Of a stretch of DNA of 64,000 bases, positions 1 to 8,250 are shown piece by piece. Position 1 is the stretch's first letter; each line of letters begins with the position of its first letter. A model generated the notes under the pieces. It was not told where the DNA came from and made no database searches. It worked only from the letters and a program-made list of their open reading frames with translations. This DNA comes from Thermoanaerobaculum sp964488355. Its GTDB lineage: Bacteria; Acidobacteriota; Thermoanaerobaculia; Thermoanaerobaculales; Thermoanaerobaculaceae. Location: positions 94,293-158,292 of the forward strand of contig CAZAUJ010000005.1 in assembly GCA_964488355.1 (NCBI GenBank), written 5' to 3'. The translations under genes and the position numbers were made by a program.

Positions 1-722
1 CCCTGCCCCTGGCCTGGCGACGGATCAGCGCGCGCCGGCAATACTTCATGGCGGGCGCCCTTCTTTGGGCCTGCGTGCTCGTGGTGGCCCCCGCCTACCT
101 CACCTTGCAGGACAAAATGAACAGCTACTTCAAGCTGGGGCTGCAGGCGTTTTTGCTGTTCGGCTGCCTTGGGGGCGGACTTTTGGCCTTGGCCTTTCGC
201 CCACCCTGGCGGCTGGCGCGTCGTGTGGCCGCGCCCCTGGCGGGGACGCTCCTGCTGGCTGGCTTGGCCGAGAGCCTATGGGCTGCCTGGGCGGTGGTGC
301 ATACCCGCTGGGTGCCGGGGCCTCGCCCCACCCTGGACGGAGAGGCGTACCTGGAAACCTTCCAGCCGGCCCTGGCCGAAGCCCTGCCGGCGCTGCGCGC
401 GGCCCCCCTGCGGGCGGCGGCCGAGCCGGCTTTCCCGCCTTACAGCGACACCCTGCGCGTGCCCATGTTTGCCGGCCTACCGGCCATGGTGGGCTGGGAG
501 TACCACCTGTGGCAACGAGGCAAAAGCTGGGCGGAAATCCGCCTGCGGGCAGCCGATTTGGCGCGGATCCTTTTGGGCGAGACCGAGCCAGCAGCCCAGG
601 ACTTGGTAGACCGCTGGGGCGTGGACCTCCTGGCTCAGTGGGAAAAGCCAGCTCCGGCGTTGCCCGCTTTTTCCCCCCTCCTTCCTGGAAACGAGCACCT
701 GCGTTGGCGTCCCCCTCGCTAA
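1..722 (+). CDS. C-terminal part of a DUF2298 (YYY)-type polytopic membrane protein, 5' end outside window
   Basis: The frame is open from base 3 and has no start inside the window, so this is the tail of a longer gene. Three hydrophobic segments are visible (around 50-110, 140-200 and 230-300), followed by a soluble tail. Two stretches fit the DUF2298/Chlor_Arch_YYY family: the MNSYFKLGLQAF segment, like the family's 'N..FK...Q.W' block, and GLPAMVGWEYHLWQRG near the C terminus, like its 'GLP.V.GW..H..QWRG' block. These are large membrane proteins proposed to be glycosyltransferase-like; no function can be assigned from this fragment. Family assignment is from motif memory and moderately sure. 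Confidence 0.6.
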   Translation, partial: LPLAWRRISARRQYFMAGALLWACVLVVAPAYLTLQDKMNSYFKLGLQAFLLFGCLGGGLLALAFRPPWRLARRVAAPLAGTLLLAGLAESLWAAWAVVHTRWVPGPRPTLDGEAYLETFQPALAEALPALRAAPLRAAAEPAFPPYSDTLRVPMFAGLPAMVGWEYHLWQRGKSWAEIRLRAADLARILLGETEPAAQDLVDRWGVDLLAQWEKPAPALPAFSPLLPGNEHLRWRPPR

Positions 723-795
723 GGCGGGCCGCCGCCAATAGAAAGCCCGGAAAAGGCCGCTTGCCGAGTTCCAGCAGGCCCCCTTTCCCAGCCGC

Positions 796-801
796 TACAA
801 T
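796..801 (+). promoter_or_regulatory. Putative -10 element of argS
   Basis: TACAAT lies 17 bases before the argS GTG, and a purine-rich Shine-Dalgarno (GGGGGAGGG, 807-815) sits between them. No convincing -35 is seen at 16-18 bases. Confidence 0.4.
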
Positions 802-818
802 GCGCCGGGGGAGGGAAC

Positions 819-2999
819 GTGTGGGCGGCATTGACACAGGCGCTTTCGCAGCTCATCGAGGATGAGGTACGGCAGCTGGGAGCCCAAGGGGCGGTGCGGC
901 TGGAGGTGCCACCGCGCAGGGAGCTGGGGGATGTGGCCTGGTCGGGCGCGCTGGCACTGGCCAAAGCGCTGCGGCGCCCACCCAGGGAGCTGGCCAGCGA
1001 GCTGGCCCCACGCCTGGAGAAAAAGCTCGCCGCAGCCTCGGCCTCCTCGCCCTTGGCCTGGTTGGTGCCGCAGGTCCGGGTGGACGGCCCCGGGTTCTTG
1101 AACTTCCGCCTACGCCGCGGCGCCACGCTCACCGCCGCCTTGCGCCCGCTGTCCACCAGCCTGCCAACCAAGGGGGAAAAGGTCATCGTCGAGCACACCA
1201 ACATCAACCCCAACAAGGCGGCGCACATTGGGCACCTGCGCAACGCCGTACTGGGCGACGTGCTGGTGCGCTGCCTGCGCTTCCTTGGCTTCCCGGTGGA
1301 GGTGCACAACTACGTGGACGACACCGGCGTGCAGGTGGCGGATGTGGTGGTGGGCTTTTGCTTCCTGCCGGAGGCCACGCTTGTTTCGGCCGTCAGTCCC
1401 TTTTGGCCCGGCCTGGGAACGCGCCGGGAGGTGCTGGAGGCCCTGGTCCAACGCTGGCAGGAAGACCGCCTGGTGGACCCCCAAAACCCCCAGGAAGACT
1501 TTGATGACCTGTGCTGGCAGCTGTACCCCCAGGTGACCGCCTGGTACGAGCGCGAAAGCGCCGCTCAGGCTTACCGTCAGCAGGTGCTGCACGCCCTGGA
1601 GGCGGGAGCGCCCCCCTCCCTCACCTTACCCCAGGCGGTGGCCCTGCTGGCGGCGGAAGGGGAAGCCCATCCTGCGGCCATCGCCCGCCTGGCGGCAGTC
1701 ATTGCCGAGGCGAACCTGCGCTGCCACCTGCTGACCATGGGCGCCTTGGGCGTGAGCTACGACCTCTTGCCCCACGAGTCGGACATTTTGCAGCTGGGCT
1801 TTTGGCAGCGCACCTTTGCCTGGCTGCGGGAAAAAGGGGTGGTGCGCTTGGAGCAGGAAGGGAAGAACGCCGGCTGCTGGGTCATGCCGCTCGACGAGGC
1901 CAAGGACGAGGAGGCGGCTGACAAGATCCTGGTGCGCTCCAACGGCACCGCCACCTACACCGCTAAGGACATTGCCTACCAGCTGTGGAAGCTGGGGCTA
2001 TTACGCGACGCGGAAGGCAACCGCTTGAACTTTGGCTACCGTCCCTTTGCCCGCTTCCATCAGGAAGGTCCGGCAGCTCCGGTGCGCTACACCCAGGGGG
2101 AACGGGTGCTGTACCGCACCTGCCCGGACCGGCAGGAAGCTGCCCCCTCCTTTGGCGCGGGGCAGCGGGTGTACAACGTGATTGACGTGCGGCAAAGCTA
2201 CCCGCAAACGGTGGTGCGGGAGGCGGTGAAAGCCCTGGGCTTCCCCCGCGAGGCTGCCTGCTCGGTGCACTTCGCCTACGAGATGGTGGCCCTCACTCCC
2301 AAGGCCGTGCGCCAGCTGGAGGCCACCCTGGGGGTGAGCTTTGGATTGAGTCCCGAAGAGGAGAGCAAGGCCTACGTGGAGATGTCCGGGCGCCGGGGGC
2401 TGGGGGTGAAGGCGGATGAGCTCTTCGCCACGCTGTTGGCGGAGGCGGAGAAGGCCATCGCCGAAAGAAACCAGGGCCAGCTGCCCGCCGATGCTCGCAA
2501 GCGAGCGCGCGCCATTGCCGTGGGGGCCTTGCGCTACCAAATGGCCCGCCAAAGCCGCAACCGGGTGCTGGCCTTTGACTTCGCCGAGGCCCTAGCCTTC
2601 GAGGGCGACACCGGCCCCTACCTGCAGTACGCCGCCGTGCGCGCCCGCAAGATCTTCGAAAAGCTTGCCGCCGCGGGGTTCGCCTGGCAACCAGAGGAAG
2701 CCGCCCAGGCCTTGGTGGGGGAAGAACTGCCCGACGACCTCTGGGCGCTGGTCCTGGCTTGCCTGCGCACCCCCGAGGTGGTGGAAAAGGCGGTAGCCAG
2801 CCTGGAGTTCAGCTTGCTCGCTGCCCATGCCCGCGAGCTGGCGCAAAGCTTCCACAACCTTTACCACCGCTACCCCGTGCTTCATGCGGAAAGCCAGCAG
2901 GCTCGGCTGGTACGCGCTGCCTGTTTCCATCTTTTCCTGCACACGCTGGAGCACATCCTGGAAAGCCTGCTGGGCATTCCCGTGCCCAGGGAAATGTAG
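819..2999 (+). CDS. argS: Arginyl-tRNA synthetase
   Basis: This class I aminoacyl-tRNA synthetase charges tRNA-Arg in the cytoplasm. The HIGH motif is at residues 136-139 within NPNKAAHIGHLRNA, the VDDTGVQ block follows, and a KMSKS-equivalent region reads EMSGRRGLGVKADEL around residues 520-534. The C-terminal anticodon-binding DALR-type domain contains SFHNLYHRYPV. The protein is 726 residues, clearly longer than the usual 550-600, with extra sequence between the HIGH block and the second catalytic half (about residues 180-330). The start is GTG at 819, preceded by GGGGGAGGG; the first residues (WAALTQALSQLIEDEV) fit the N-terminal Add-1 domain. The gene is convergent with the CDGSH gene downstream. 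Confidence 0.96.
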   Translation: MWAALTQALSQLIEDEVRQLGAQGAVRLEVPPRRELGDVAWSGALALAKALRRPPRELASELAPRLEKKLAAASASSPLAWLVPQVRVDGPGFLNFRLRRGATLTAALRPLSTSLPTKGEKVIVEHTNINPNKAAHIGHLRNAVLGDVLVRCLRFLGFPVEVHNYVDDTGVQVADVVVGFCFLPEATLVSAVSPFWPGLGTRREVLEALVQRWQEDRLVDPQNPQEDFDDLCWQLYPQVTAWYERESAAQAYRQQVLHALEAGAPPSLTLPQAVALLAAEGEAHPAAIARLAAVIAEANLRCHLLTMGALGVSYDLLPHESDILQLGFWQRTFAWLREKGVVRLEQEGKNAGCWVMPLDEAKDEEAADKILVRSNGTATYTAKDIAYQLWKLGLLRDAEGNRLNFGYRPFARFHQEGPAAPVRYTQGERVLYRTCPDRQEAAPSFGAGQRVYNVIDVRQSYPQTVVREAVKALGFPREAACSVHFAYEMVALTPKAVRQLEATLGVSFGLSPEEESKAYVEMSGRRGLGVKADELFATLLAEAEKAIAERNQGQLPADARKRARAIAVGALRYQMARQSRNRVLAFDFAEALAFEGDTGPYLQYAAVRARKIFEKLAAAGFAWQPEEAAQALVGEELPDDLWALVLACLRTPEVVEKAVASLEFSLLAAHARELAQSFHNLYHRYPVLHAESQQARLVRAACFHLFLHTLEHILESLLGIPVPREM

Positions 3000-3021
3000 C
3001 CTTGGGGCTTGGTCGGCCTGC

Positions 3022-3270
3022 TCAGTCCGCCTGTGGCAGGCACTTGTGGGTGCCGTCGCAAAAGGCCCCTTTGGCCGAGCGCTTGCAGGTGCACCAGGCC
3101 ACCAGGCCCGGCTCGCTCAGCACCACCTTCACTGGCTGAAACGACGTGCCGCGGTGCGAGCCGTCGCAAAAGGGCTGGCTTTGGGAACGCCCGCAGGCGC
3201 ACCAAAAGTACGTTCCCGGCTCCATCTCCAGCTTGATGGGTCTTCTTCCGGCAATGATTGGTTCCTCCAT
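3022..3270 (-). CDS. CDGSH iron-sulfur domain protein
   Basis: This 82-residue protein carries two CDGSH-type 2Fe-2S binding motifs. The first is CACGRSQSQPFCDGSH and the second CTCKRSAKGAFCDGTH, each with the family's C-x-C-x(n)-C-x3-H ligand pattern. Two tandem motifs in one short chain is the mitoNEET-related bacterial arrangement; the molecular role (electron transfer or cluster storage) is not known. It lies 9 bases downstream of the TGS GTPase gene on the same strand, so the two are probably co-transcribed. Confidence 0.9.
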   Translation of the reverse strand: MEEPIIAGRRPIKLEMEPGTYFWCACGRSQSQPFCDGSHRGTSFQPVKVVLSEPGLVAWCTCKRSAKGAFCDGTHKCLPQAD

Positions 3271-3279
3271 GGGTCCTCC

Positions 3280-4254
3280 CTAGGCGTGCAGCTCCACCAC
3301 ATCGTGGTCGCGGAGCTCGAACTCGCGCGAAACCTTTTGCCCGTCCAGTTGGCCTCCCCACACGCGGGCAAAGGCCAAGTTTTCCGCCAAATCGCGATGG
3401 ATGCGCTCGGCCAGGTCCAGCACGGTGGAACCCTGGGGGAGCACGAAGGGGGCGCTGCGGTCCACCGGCTTGCCCGGCGGTTTGGTGTACACGCGGATCA
3501 GGCCCAAATGCCGCCACAGGGCCACCTTGAAGCGCTCGAGGCCCTGGCGCGTGGCGGCAGAAACCCGGACCAGGGGAAACTGGGAGGCGTACAACTCCTC
3601 CAGCACCTGCAGGTCCTCTTCCCGCGCCTGGTCCACCTTGGTGAGCACCAAAAGCGTGGGCAGAGCCGTATCGCGGGGGTCCGCATCCTCCGGCAAGCTG
3701 CCCACCAAGGGAATGCGCACCTCCGAAAGGCGCTGGCGCACCACCTCCACGTCCTCCGGGACCTCGGGAGAGGTGGGGTCGGCCAGCAGCAGCGCCGCAT
3801 CCGCCGCCCGCACCAGGTTGGGTAACCAGGGGTCCAGGTGGGTCGCAGCCACCGGCGGCAGGTCAATCAGCTGCAGCGCCACGTCCTCGAAGGGCATCAT
3901 GCCCGGCTGGGGTCGGGTAGTGGTAAAGGGGAAGTCACTAATGGCCGGCTCGGCCCTAGTCAAGGCGGCCAGCAGGGAGGACTTGCCGCAGTTCGGTGGG
4001 CCCAGGATCACCACCTGCGCCGCCCCTTCCGGCTCCACGCGGAAGCTCAGCCCGTGTTTGCCGGCCCGGCTTTCCTCCTCTTGCCGCAGGCGCGCCAGGC
4101 GCCTTTTGATCTCCGCCTGCAACTTTTCCGTGCCCTTGTGCTTGGGGATGGTGGCCAGCATCTCCTCCAGCGCCTGGCGTTTTTCTTCCAGCGTTCGGGC
4201 TTGCCGCCATTTGGCCTCCGCAGCCTTGTACTGGGGCGTCAGGTTCGCGGGCAC
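3280..4254 (-). CDS. DRG/Obg-like GTPase with C-terminal TGS domain
   Basis: This is a 324-residue P-loop GTPase. An N-terminal basic helical segment (residues 1-65) precedes the G domain: Walker A GPPNCGKSS at 85-93, switch region FTTTRPQPG near 110-118, a DLPP G3 motif near 131, and TKVD as the G4 specificity motif. The C terminus (about 245-324) is a TGS domain (TKPPGKPVDRS...GSTVLDLAERIHRDL...). This order resembles the DRG branch of Obg-like GTPases, which associate with ribosomes or RNA in other organisms; the role here is unproven. The ATG at 4254 has no Shine-Dalgarno, but a TACAAT hexamer ends six bases upstream, so the mRNA is probably leaderless. Confidence 0.88.
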   Translation of the reverse strand: MPANLTPQYKAAEAKWRQARTLEEKRQALEEMLATIPKHKGTEKLQAEIKRRLARLRQEEESRAGKHGLSFRVEPEGAAQVVILGPPNCGKSSLLAALTRAEPAISDFPFTTTRPQPGMMPFEDVALQLIDLPPVAATHLDPWLPNLVRAADAALLLADPTSPEVPEDVEVVRQRLSEVRIPLVGSLPEDADPRDTALPTLLVLTKVDQAREEDLQVLEELYASQFPLVRVSAATRQGLERFKVALWRHLGLIRVYTKPPGKPVDRSAPFVLPQGSTVLDLAERIHRDLAENLAFARVWGGQLDGQKVSREFELRDHDVVELHA

Positions 4255-4260
4255 AGGCCT

Positions 4261-4266
4261 ATTGTA
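4261..4266 (-). promoter_or_regulatory. -10 element giving a leaderless start for the TGS GTPase
   Basis: On the minus strand TACAAT is followed by exactly six bases and then the ATG of the GTPase, so transcription should begin at or within a base of the start codon. No ribosome-binding site fits between them. Confidence 0.5.
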
Positions 4267-4295
4267 GCCAAGCGGGCAAGGTAAACTGCTCGCCC

Positions 4296-4613
4296 GTGAG
4301 CTGGAACGCCGCAGCGTGTGCTCTAGCCTTAGCGCTTATCGCGCCGGCCCTGGGTCTGCCCACGGCGGTAGCTGGCGTACTGGCGGCTTTGGCCACGCTG
4401 CTGTCCCTCGCCAGCCGATGGGGCCCGCCCTTGGGCCCATCCCGCTGGCAGGTGTGGGCCACGCTGGCCACGCTGAGCGGGCTGCTGGTGCCTAGCCTCC
4501 TGCTCGCCCACCGACCGCTGGCTGGGTTGCTTTGGCTTTTGGGACCCTGCTACCTGCTGGCGGCGCCCCTGTTCCTCTGGCTTTTTGCCCAGGGTTTCCG
4601 GAGGCTGCGGTGA
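4296..4613 (+). CDS. Small membrane protein upstream of a Na+/solute symporter
   Basis: This 105-residue, very hydrophobic protein has about three membrane segments (residues 5-40, 50-72, 80-100) and ends in a basic FRRLR tail. I recognise no family. Its stop codon overlaps the GTG of the next gene (GTGA), which implies translational coupling. Small membrane proteins preceding SSS transporters (such as the YhdT type with PanF) are known, so an accessory role for the transporter is a reasonable inference. The GTG at 4296 is the most upstream plausible start; only a weak AAGG lies about 14 bases before it. Confidence 0.6.
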   Translation: MSWNAAACALALALIAPALGLPTAVAGVLAALATLLSLASRWGPPLGPSRWQVWATLATLSGLLVPSLLLAHRPLAGLLWLLGPCYLLAAPLFLWLFAQGFRRLR

Positions 4614-5968
4614 GCCCCTGGCTGGTGCTTTTCCCCGCCGCCCTGCTGGCAGTGGCCTTTCTGCGCCGGCGCCTTTCGCAGGCGGACTTCTTTGCCGCTG
4701 ACCACGGCGCCTCCGCTTGGCTTTCCGGCCTCGCCGGCACGGCCATTGGCCTTTCTGCCTTCACCTTCATAGGCGGGCCGGCGCTCGTGGCCAGCGTGGG
4801 CAGCGGCGCCCTGTGGATGATCCTCCCTGCCCCCCTCACGGGGGTCCTGCAATGCTGGCTTTTGGGCCGTTGGTTGGTGGGCCGGCAGCCGCGGCCTGTC
4901 AGCCTGCCCCAGCTCTTGGCGCAGGACCTGAGCCCCGCCGTGCGGCCAGTGGCCGCTTTGCTTGTGGCCGCCGGCTGCCTGGCAGGCCTGGTGGTGCAGG
5001 CCAAAGCCATCCAGGTGCTGGCCCAGGGCCTTTTGCGCGAGCCGGGCAAGCGGTGGATGCTGGCGGTTTTCCTCGCCACCATGGCCTACGTCGCCGCTGG
5101 CGGCATGCGGGTGGCGGTGTGGGTGGATGCGGTGCAGGGGGCGGTAATGGGCGCGGTGGCCCTGGTGGTGGCCTGGGTGGCCCTGCGCCATACCGTGGCT
5201 GCCGGTGCCTTACTGCCCTGGCTGCTAGAAGGTGGGGCGGGTTTGGGCAGCTTCGGCCAGGTACCGGCCACGCAGGCCTTTTCCTGGTACCTGCTGTTTA
5301 CCGTCGGCACCTTGGCCCAGCCCCACTACTTGCAGAAGTTCTTTTTCCTCCGCTCACAGGAACAGCTGCGCTGGCTGCCTTTGGCACTCACCTGCAGCCT
5401 GATGGTGGTGCTCACCGTATGGGTAGGCCTGGGTTTGGCCGCGGGGGCACTGGTGCAGGCGGGCTTGCTGCCGCCCGGGGGCGACGGCACGGTTCCGCTG
5501 CTCCTACGGCAGCTGGAACCTGGGGTGCTGGCGGCAGCCGCATTGGGGGCGCTTTTTGCCATCAGCTCCACCGTGGCCTCCCTCCTCAACCTGCTGTCGG
5601 CAGCTCTGACCTGGGACCTGCCCCAAGCCTTTGGCCGGCAACGCTGGTCGCTGGCCTGGGGAAGGCTGATCACGTTGTTGGCTGGCCTGGCCGCGCTCGC
5701 GCTGGCCGCCAGCAGCGGGCGAACGGTGGCGTTGCTGGGCCTTTTGGGTTGGGGTTTTTTCACCGCTGCGTTCTTGCCGGCGGTGGTGGCGGCGGTGGGC
5801 CGCTGGCCGGTGGGCCGGCGGGTACCTCTGGCCATGGTCGTGGGGGCCGGCTTGTGCTTGGGGCTCGAAGCCCTGCGCGCTCACCTGCCGGCGGGGCTGG
5901 AACCGGGCTTGGTGGGCGCGGGCGCGGGTTTTGCCCTCCTGGCCCTTTCGGGGAGGACACGCGGGTGA
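4610..5968 (+). CDS. Sodium:solute symporter (SSS family)
   Basis: This is a polytopic inner-membrane transporter of about 452 residues with 12-13 hydrophobic segments. An SSS-like core is visible: QADFFAADHGASAWLSGLAGTAIGLSAFTFIGGPAL near the N terminus, like the family's 'G..ss.i..a.s..aT..Sa.tFiG.p' region, and a later AISSTVASLLNLLSAALTWDL segment, like the conserved TM8 Na+ site. I chose the GTG at 4610 because it overlaps the upstream stop and gives a normal N-terminal membrane segment (SPWLVLFPAALLAVAFL). The substrate cannot be inferred. The 3' end overlaps the nth start by GTGA. Confidence 0.85.
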   Translation: MSPWLVLFPAALLAVAFLRRRLSQADFFAADHGASAWLSGLAGTAIGLSAFTFIGGPALVASVGSGALWMILPAPLTGVLQCWLLGRWLVGRQPRPVSLPQLLAQDLSPAVRPVAALLVAAGCLAGLVVQAKAIQVLAQGLLREPGKRWMLAVFLATMAYVAAGGMRVAVWVDAVQGAVMGAVALVVAWVALRHTVAAGALLPWLLEGGAGLGSFGQVPATQAFSWYLLFTVGTLAQPHYLQKFFFLRSQEQLRWLPLALTCSLMVVLTVWVGLGLAAGALVQAGLLPPGGDGTVPLLLRQLEPGVLAAAALGALFAISSTVASLLNLLSAALTWDLPQAFGRQRWSLAWGRLITLLAGLAALALAASSGRTVALLGLLGWGFFTAAFLPAVVAAVGRWPVGRRVPLAMVVGAGLCLGLEALRAHLPAGLEPGLVGAGAGFALLALSGRTRG

Positions 5969-6624
5969 GCTGGGCTCCTGAGGAGCTGGTCTGGCTTTTC
6001 TCCGAGCTTTCACGCCTGCACAGCCAGCTGCAGCCCACCACCCTGGCGCAGGTGGAAAAGGCGCGCGATCCCTTTCGCCTGCTGGTGGCCTGCATCCTTT
6101 CCCTCCGCACCAAGGATGCGGTCACAACCCAAGCCGCTGCCCGCCTTCTGTCCGAAGCCCCCGACGCCCAGGCGCTGGCCCAGCTGCCGCCGGCGTGGAT
6201 TGCGCAGCTCATTTACCCCGTCGGTTTTTATCGCACCAAGGCCAGCCAGCTCCACCAGCTGGCGCAGCTGCTGTTGGAGCGTTGCGAGGGACAGGTGCCG
6301 GCAAGCCGCGAGGCGCTGCTGGCCTTACCGGGGGTGGGCAGGAAGACCGCCAACCTGGTGCTGGGCTTGGCCTTTGGCATCCCCGCCATTTGCGTGGACA
6401 CCCACGTGCACCGCCTAGCCAACCGCTTAGGGCTGGTAGCCACGGGCACGCCGGAAGAGACGGAAAAGGCCCTGGAAGCCCTCCTCCCCCAGGCTTACTG
6501 GATCCCCATCAACGACCTGCTGGTCACCTTCGGCCAGAACGTGTGCACGCCTCTTTCCCCCCGCTGCAGCTCCTGCCCGCTGACAAGCCGCTGCCCCCGG
6601 GTGGGTGTGACCCGCCACCGGTAA
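5965..6624 (+). CDS. nth: Endonuclease III (DNA glycosylase/AP lyase)
   Basis: This 219-residue base-excision repair enzyme removes oxidised pyrimidines. The helix-hairpin-helix reads ALPGVGRKTANLVLG and contains the catalytic Lys; the catalytic Asp is in VDTHVHRLANRLGL. A 4Fe-4S cluster is bound by C-x6-C-x2-C-x5-C at the C terminus (CTPLSPRCSSCPLTSRC). The GTG start at 5965 overlaps the symporter stop. A strong intrinsic terminator follows the stop codon within a few bases. Confidence 0.95.
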   Translation: MSWAPEELVWLFSELSRLHSQLQPTTLAQVEKARDPFRLLVACILSLRTKDAVTTQAAARLLSEAPDAQALAQLPPAWIAQLIYPVGFYRTKASQLHQLAQLLLERCEGQVPASREALLALPGVGRKTANLVLGLAFGIPAICVDTHVHRLANRLGLVATGTPEETEKALEALLPQAYWIPINDLLVTFGQNVCTPLSPRCSSCPLTSRCPRVGVTRHR

Positions 6625-6629
6625 CAAAA

Positions 6630-6653
6630 AAGCCGCCCGAAGGCGGCTTTTCT
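6630..6653. terminator. Bidirectional intrinsic terminator between nth and mdh
   Basis: A perfect 8-bp stem AAGCCGCC/GGCGGCTT with a CGAA tetraloop (6630-6649) is followed by T-rich sequence and preceded by A6, so it can terminate both nth and the convergent mdh. Confidence 0.85.
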
Positions 6654-6671
6654 TGCTCGGCTCGGCAGCAA

Positions 6672-7613
6672 TCACACCTCGAACCGCGCCGGCAGCTTGT
6701 TCATTTGGTTTTTCACATCGGCGGCGCTCCTGTGCAGGGCAGCCAGCTCCTCGGGGGTGAGTTTTAGCTCGAACACGCCCTCCATGCCCTTGGCCCCCAG
6801 CTTGCAAGGCACGCCCACCCATACGTCTTTGAGGCCGAACTCCCCCTGCAGGTAAACCGAGCAGGGGAGGATCCTCTTGCGGTCCTTGAGGATAGCGTCC
6901 ACCATCTCCCACACGCCGGCCGCGGGCGCGTAGTAGGCCGAGCCGGTTTTGAGGAGCTTGACGATTTCCCCACCTCCCTGGGCGGTACGTTGCACGATGG
7001 CGTTAATTCTCTCCTTGGGCAAGAGCTCGGGCAGGGGCACGCCGGAAACGGTGGTGTAGCGCGGCAGCGGCACCATGGAATCGCCGTGACCACCCAGCAC
7101 CAAGGCAAACACGCTCTCGGTGGAAACGCCCATTTCCATGGCAATGAAGGCGCGCATGCGGGCGGTGTCCAGGATGCCGGCCATGCCGATGACCCGCTCC
7201 CGCGGGAAGCCGGTCACGCGGCGGGCCACCTCGCACATCACGTCCAGCGGGTTGGTCACCATGATGAGGATGGCATCGCGGGAGGTCTTGGCCACGCGTG
7301 ACATGCATTCGGCCACGATCTTGGCGTTGGCATCCTGCAGGTCATCGCGGCTCATGCCCGGCTTGCGCGCCAGACCCGCGGTCATGACCACGATGTCCGA
7401 ACCCTCGGTGGGGCCGTAGTCGTTGGTGCCCACCAGGATGGAGTCGTGGTGGACCACCGGGGCCGCCTGGTACAGGTCCAGGGCTTTGCCCTGGGGCATG
7501 CCCTCCACCACGTCTACCAGCACCACGTCCCCCAGCTGCGCCTCCGCCAGGCGCATGGCCGTGGTGGCGCCCACGTTGCCGGCGCCGATAACGGTGATTT
7601 TGGGTTTTCTCAT
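6672..7613 (-). CDS. mdh: NAD-dependent malate dehydrogenase (LDH-like type)
   Basis: This 313-residue enzyme interconverts malate and oxaloacetate in the TCA cycle. The N-terminal Rossmann motif is TVIGAGNVGATTA. The MDH/LDH loop ARKPGMSRDDL carries the substrate-binding arginines, NPLDVM is the cofactor/substrate loop, and GGHGDSMVPL holds the catalytic His. The ARKPGM loop and overall length fit MDH rather than lactate dehydrogenase. I chose the ATG at 7613 because GGGAGG lies upstream and the Rossmann strand begins at once; the 51 further upstream codons look like noncoding leader. It is transcribed alone from a good promoter. Confidence 0.95.
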   Translation of the reverse strand: MRKPKITVIGAGNVGATTAMRLAEAQLGDVVLVDVVEGMPQGKALDLYQAAPVVHHDSILVGTNDYGPTEGSDIVVMTAGLARKPGMSRDDLQDANAKIVAECMSRVAKTSRDAILIMVTNPLDVMCEVARRVTGFPRERVIGMAGILDTARMRAFIAMEMGVSTESVFALVLGGHGDSMVPLPRYTTVSGVPLPELLPKERINAIVQRTAQGGGEIVKLLKTGSAYYAPAAGVWEMVDAILKDRKRILPCSVYLQGEFGLKDVWVGVPCKLGAKGMEGVFELKLTPEELAALHRSAADVKNQMNKLPARFEV

Positions 7614-7651
7614 TGCTGCCTCCCTTCGGGTTCCCCCCGGACCCAGCATCC

Positions 7652-7680
7652 AAGATAGCACCGCGTGGGGATAATCACAA
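7652..7680 (-). promoter_or_regulatory. Promoter of mdh
   Basis: On the minus strand TTGTGA (7680-7675), a 17-base spacer and TATCTT (7657-7652) form a sigma70-like promoter. The predicted start gives a leader of about 30 bases that includes GGGAGG before the ATG at 7613. Confidence 0.6.
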
Positions 7681-7793
7681 GCTCCCACCTTCCCCCGCTC
7701 GTCCCCCCGGCTGCCAACAACCCTCGACCCCGCCGGCTTGCCTTTGCCACTGCCAGCTTTCCGCATTCTTGGCGCGAGACTGCAGCCCTCATC

Positions 7794-8148
7794 GTCATTG
7801 CGAGGGCCGCAAAGCGGCCCGAAGCAATCGCTGTGTCGAGGACCACAACCGCCGAAGCCAGCTCAGTCCCGCCACGGCTACATGAGCCACGCCAGACTCC
7901 ATTGAGCCCCCGTGCAGACGGCTTCGTCGGCTGCACTCGCTCGCGACGATACGAGCGCATGATTTGGCGAGCGACCGCTGGCGGTATTGTCACTGCTGAG
8001 GAGGCCAAAGGCCGACGAAGCAATCTCGCCTTTGGGTACGGCTCAACGCCCCCAACCTGCCCAGGTTACTTTGCCCGCTGTGCTCCCTCGCGGTGACACG
8101 CGTGAACACCCTACCCAATACCTCGGCAACGAGGGAAGCAATGGTCCA
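7794..8148. repeat. REP/BIME-like palindromic repeat cluster
   Basis: Copies of a REP-type unit occupy the gap between mdh and rimP. Copy A (7794-7829) reads GTCATTGCGAGG, then a palindrome GGGCCGC-AAA-GCGGCCC, then GAAGCAATC. Copy B (7989-8027) reads GTCACTG, GGCC-AAA-GGCC, GAAGCAATCTC. An inverted half (about 8079-8099, CCTCGCGGTGAC) and a direct half (8125-8148, GAGGGAAGCAATGG) form a third, broken unit. Another degenerate inverted piece lies near 7935-7965. The 'GTCATTGCGAG...GAAGCAATC' pattern is a widespread bacterial REP motif. No gene is seen between 7614 and 8317. Confidence 0.7.
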
Positions 8149-8218
8149 AGATCCGCTAGCCCCGCCCTTTGCTCAAAAAAAGCCAACAGGGCCAACGCTG
8201 CTTGACCCATACAAGCCC

Positions 8219-8246
8219 TTGCGTTCGAGCAAAAGAAGGGTATACT
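8219..8246 (+). promoter_or_regulatory. Promoter of the rimP-nusA-infB operon
   Basis: TTGCGT (8219-8224), a 16-base spacer and TATACT (8241-8246) fit a sigma70 promoter. Predicted transcription starts near 8253, just ahead of the leader hairpins. Confidence 0.55.
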
Positions 8247-8250
8247 TTCC

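Noticed and set aside
65..865. A 266-codon plus-strand frame overlapping the DUF2298 tail and the argS start
   Set aside because: Its composition (Gly, Pro, Arg, Ala) is that of an out-of-frame reading, and it runs through the argS promoter and ribosome-binding site.
7665..8096. A 143-codon plus-strand frame between mdh and rimP
   Set aside because: It is built across REP-like repeats, and its translation has no coding character.
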